A DNA stretch of 21,424 nucleotides, taken from a virus. Location: positions 1-21,424 of the IMG/VR virus record IMGVR_UViG_3300025151_000360; one strand, written 5' to 3'. Of this stretch, positions 20,168 to 21,424 are shown piece after piece (within the stretch, counting starts at the first letter, position 1; each line of letters starts with the position of its first letter). Both the position numbers and the translations under genes were made by a program. The notes below the pieces were generated by a model. The model made no database searches. It had not been told where the DNA came from and saw only the letters and a list, made by a program, of their open reading frames with translations.

Positions 20168-21188
20168 ATGTTAGCATAGACCTCATGTTGCCGTATTCAA
20201 TCCCAACCGTATGATTGCCTATCTGCTTCTGAAGTCCAATCTGGTAGGAGTCTTCTGTCGCTTTCATAGTAAGAGGAAGGTCGTACCTTGAAACCGCATA
20301 GAGCGTAGCCAGTGCGGCACCAATACCAAGTATCTCCTTCTGGTATTCCTTGTACCACTCTTTCTTCAAAGCGATTTCTCTTTGACCACACGGATGGACG
20401 TTCCTTCCGTTTCCAGTACCTACGGCTCCCATTTTGCACGCAATATCTCCATATCTTTTCGCAACAGTTGAGGAAGAATCCATATGATATTCTGAAACTA
20501 TCACAGGTTTACCAAGAGACAGAGCCTCAGTTACCTTTGCTCTAAACTGTGACTCGTTTAAATCAAAACCAGTTTGCAGATATATTATATCAGCGTTATC
20601 AAAGTATCCTGGTTTGATACCGGGAGTAAGATGCACACCAACAGGCTTGTTTGTCTTGGTCTTTAGATCGGCAACCATCTCTCTGACTTGTGCCGCTGAC
20701 CAATACTCATCTACTTCTAACCCAATAACATAGCCGTCTACCTTGTTATCAAACCTCTGAACCATCTCAGAGTTATGAGACTTATGGTAGGAGAGAGGCT
20801 TGGATGCTAGGTTAGGAGAGTCATCTGCCATTAACCACATGACAGGACGCAGACCTCTGCTGTTAAGGTGGTCTAGTCTAAGTTCCCAATCGGATTGAGG
20901 CACAACATTTCCGATGCCGTCATCTCCATTCTGGGAATAGATATAGATATGCGTATCACCTTGATTAATAAGAGCGTTCTCTACTCTTCTACGCCAAGCA
21001 TCATCTACATCCATAGACAGATATGATAGACTCATCCAGTTACGCAGATCATTGTGCAAAAGAAAACTTGCTCTTGATCCAAAGATATCTGATCGTGCTA
21101 TTGAGGCGTACATTACCACAAACAATATACACAGGTACAGCAATACAATACCAAAAGATTTAATACAGTCTTTTATATATTCGTTCAT
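20151..21188 (-). CDS. Membrane-anchored TIM-barrel hydrolase candidate
   Basis: The 345-aa protein starts with a signal-anchor-like segment (GIVLLYLCILFVVMYASIA, residues about 13-31). The middle part (about 50-250) looks like a TIM-barrel glycoside hydrolase: WMSLSYLSMDVDDAW, RPVMWLMADD, YVIGLEVDEYW (E158/E161), YLQTGF and PVIVSEYH (E233). Two glutamates at the ends of successive strands match the retaining-glycosidase pattern. The C-terminal 55 residues contain a second hydrophobic helix (ILGIGAALATLYAVS) and end in beta-like QIGLQKQIGNHTVGIEYG...YGFRF with a terminal phenylalanine. It could cleave cell-wall or surface polysaccharide during lysis. The glycosidase assignment is inference; I cannot name a family. 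It starts in an ATGA overlap with the holin-sized gene. Confidence 0.6.
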   Translation of the reverse strand: MNEYIKDCIKSFGIVLLYLCILFVVMYASIARSDIFGSRASFLLHNDLRNWMSLSYLSMDVDDAWRRRVENALINQGDTHIYIYSQNGDDGIGNVVPQSDWELRLDHLNSRGLRPVMWLMADDSPNLASKPLSYHKSHNSEMVQRFDNKVDGYVIGLEVDEYWSAAQVREMVADLKTKTNKPVGVHLTPGIKPGYFDNADIIYLQTGFDLNESQFRAKVTEALSLGKPVIVSEYHMDSSSTVAKRYGDIACKMGAVGTGNGRNVHPCGQREIALKKEWYKEYQKEILGIGAALATLYAVSRYDLPLTMKATEDSYQIGLQKQIGNHTVGIEYGNMRSMLTYGFRF

Positions 21189-21421
21189 CTCATAAGTGGA
21201 TTAGGGTGCTTGGGTTCTCTGCCTTTCATCTTCACAGGGCCGGGGAGAAACCATCCAAGTACCATGGGAATTATTACTATGAGAATAAGCAACCATCCTC
21301 CCATCTCAGCCATAGAACCAAGCAGTGTCCAGAAGTTATCAGGAGCGCATGATCCTTCAGCCATAGTAGTACGGGACGAACCCACTCCTGTCGCCACATC
21401 TGCCACAAAGGCACTGGTCAT
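21185..21421 (-). CDS. Holin-sized single-membrane-segment protein
   Basis: The 78-aa protein has a polar N-terminus, one strong hydrophobic segment (WLLILIVIIPMVLGWFLPG, residues about 43-61) and a basic tail (KMKGREPKHPNPLMR). This is the topology of small phage holins or accessory lysis proteins. An alternative start in the same frame is the methionine at about residue 20. Its ATG lies 3 bases from the window edge, so the ribosome site is not visible and a longer N-terminus is possible. The ATGA overlap with the hydrolase candidate makes a lysis pair plausible. Confidence 0.55.
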   Translation of the reverse strand: MTSAFVADVATGVGSSRTTMAEGSCAPDNFWTLLGSMAEMGGWLLILIVIIPMVLGWFLPGPVKMKGREPKHPNPLMR

Positions 21422-21424
21422 GGC

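Overview
The window is part of the genome of a tailed double-stranded DNA bacteriophage. A phage head module (small and large terminase, portal, scaffold, major capsid protein) and a DNA-metabolism module (ribonucleotide reductase, PD-(D/E)XK nucleases, HNH protein, cytosine-methylase-like protein, ArdC-like antirestriction protein) make this clear. The capsid protein resembles the SU10/DUF5309 type common in marine and environmental phages with short or non-contractile tails. Strong AGGAG-type ribosome sites and a perfect extended -10 promoter point to a bacterial host using sigma-70-like transcription. A Gram-negative host is an inference only. No integrase, tRNA, rRNA, CRISPR array or insertion sequence was seen.

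Layout. (1) Positions 1-7739, minus strand, are a compact leftward late operon. In order of transcription: small basic protein, 463-aa low-complexity protein, TerS, TerL, portal, two small proteins, scaffold, and the major capsid protein, which runs off the left edge. (2) Positions 7740-8400 are a non-coding control region with the leftward promoter, AT- and G-rich tracts and several hairpins. (3) Positions 8401-9097, plus strand, hold an orphan gene with its own structured leader and a very strong UUCG-loop terminator, bracketed by two copies of a dyad (GCGACAAGTCGC). (4) Positions 9307-12786, plus strand, are a run of small, tightly coupled genes ending in a cytosine-methylase-like protein and an ArdC-like zinc protein; these are probably early, host-takeover or anti-restriction functions. 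(5) At 12768-13048 a small basic gene lies on the opposite strand, followed by a second copy of the promoter. (6) Positions 13049-19927, plus strand, are the nucleotide and DNA-processing operon: class II ribonucleotide reductase, resolvase-like and RecB-like nucleases, HNH protein, an annealing-protein-like ORF, a protein with an SSB-like tail, and a metallophosphoesterase. (7) Positions 19886-21421, minus strand, are a convergent block with a small conserved protein, a membrane-anchored TIM-barrel hydrolase candidate and a holin-sized membrane protein, plausibly lysis or host-surface functions.

The most notable non-coding signal is a 34-bp element found twice in opposite orientations, once in front of the leftward late operon and once in front of the rightward metabolism operon. 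It has two identical 13-nt blocks around a variable 8-nt spacer. One block contains a perfect TGnTATAAT extended -10; the other sits where a -35 would be but does not match TTGACA. This architecture recalls activator-dependent (T4 middle-type) phage promoters and would place both operons under one regulator. No DNA polymerase, helicase or primase is visible; the genome continues beyond both edges.
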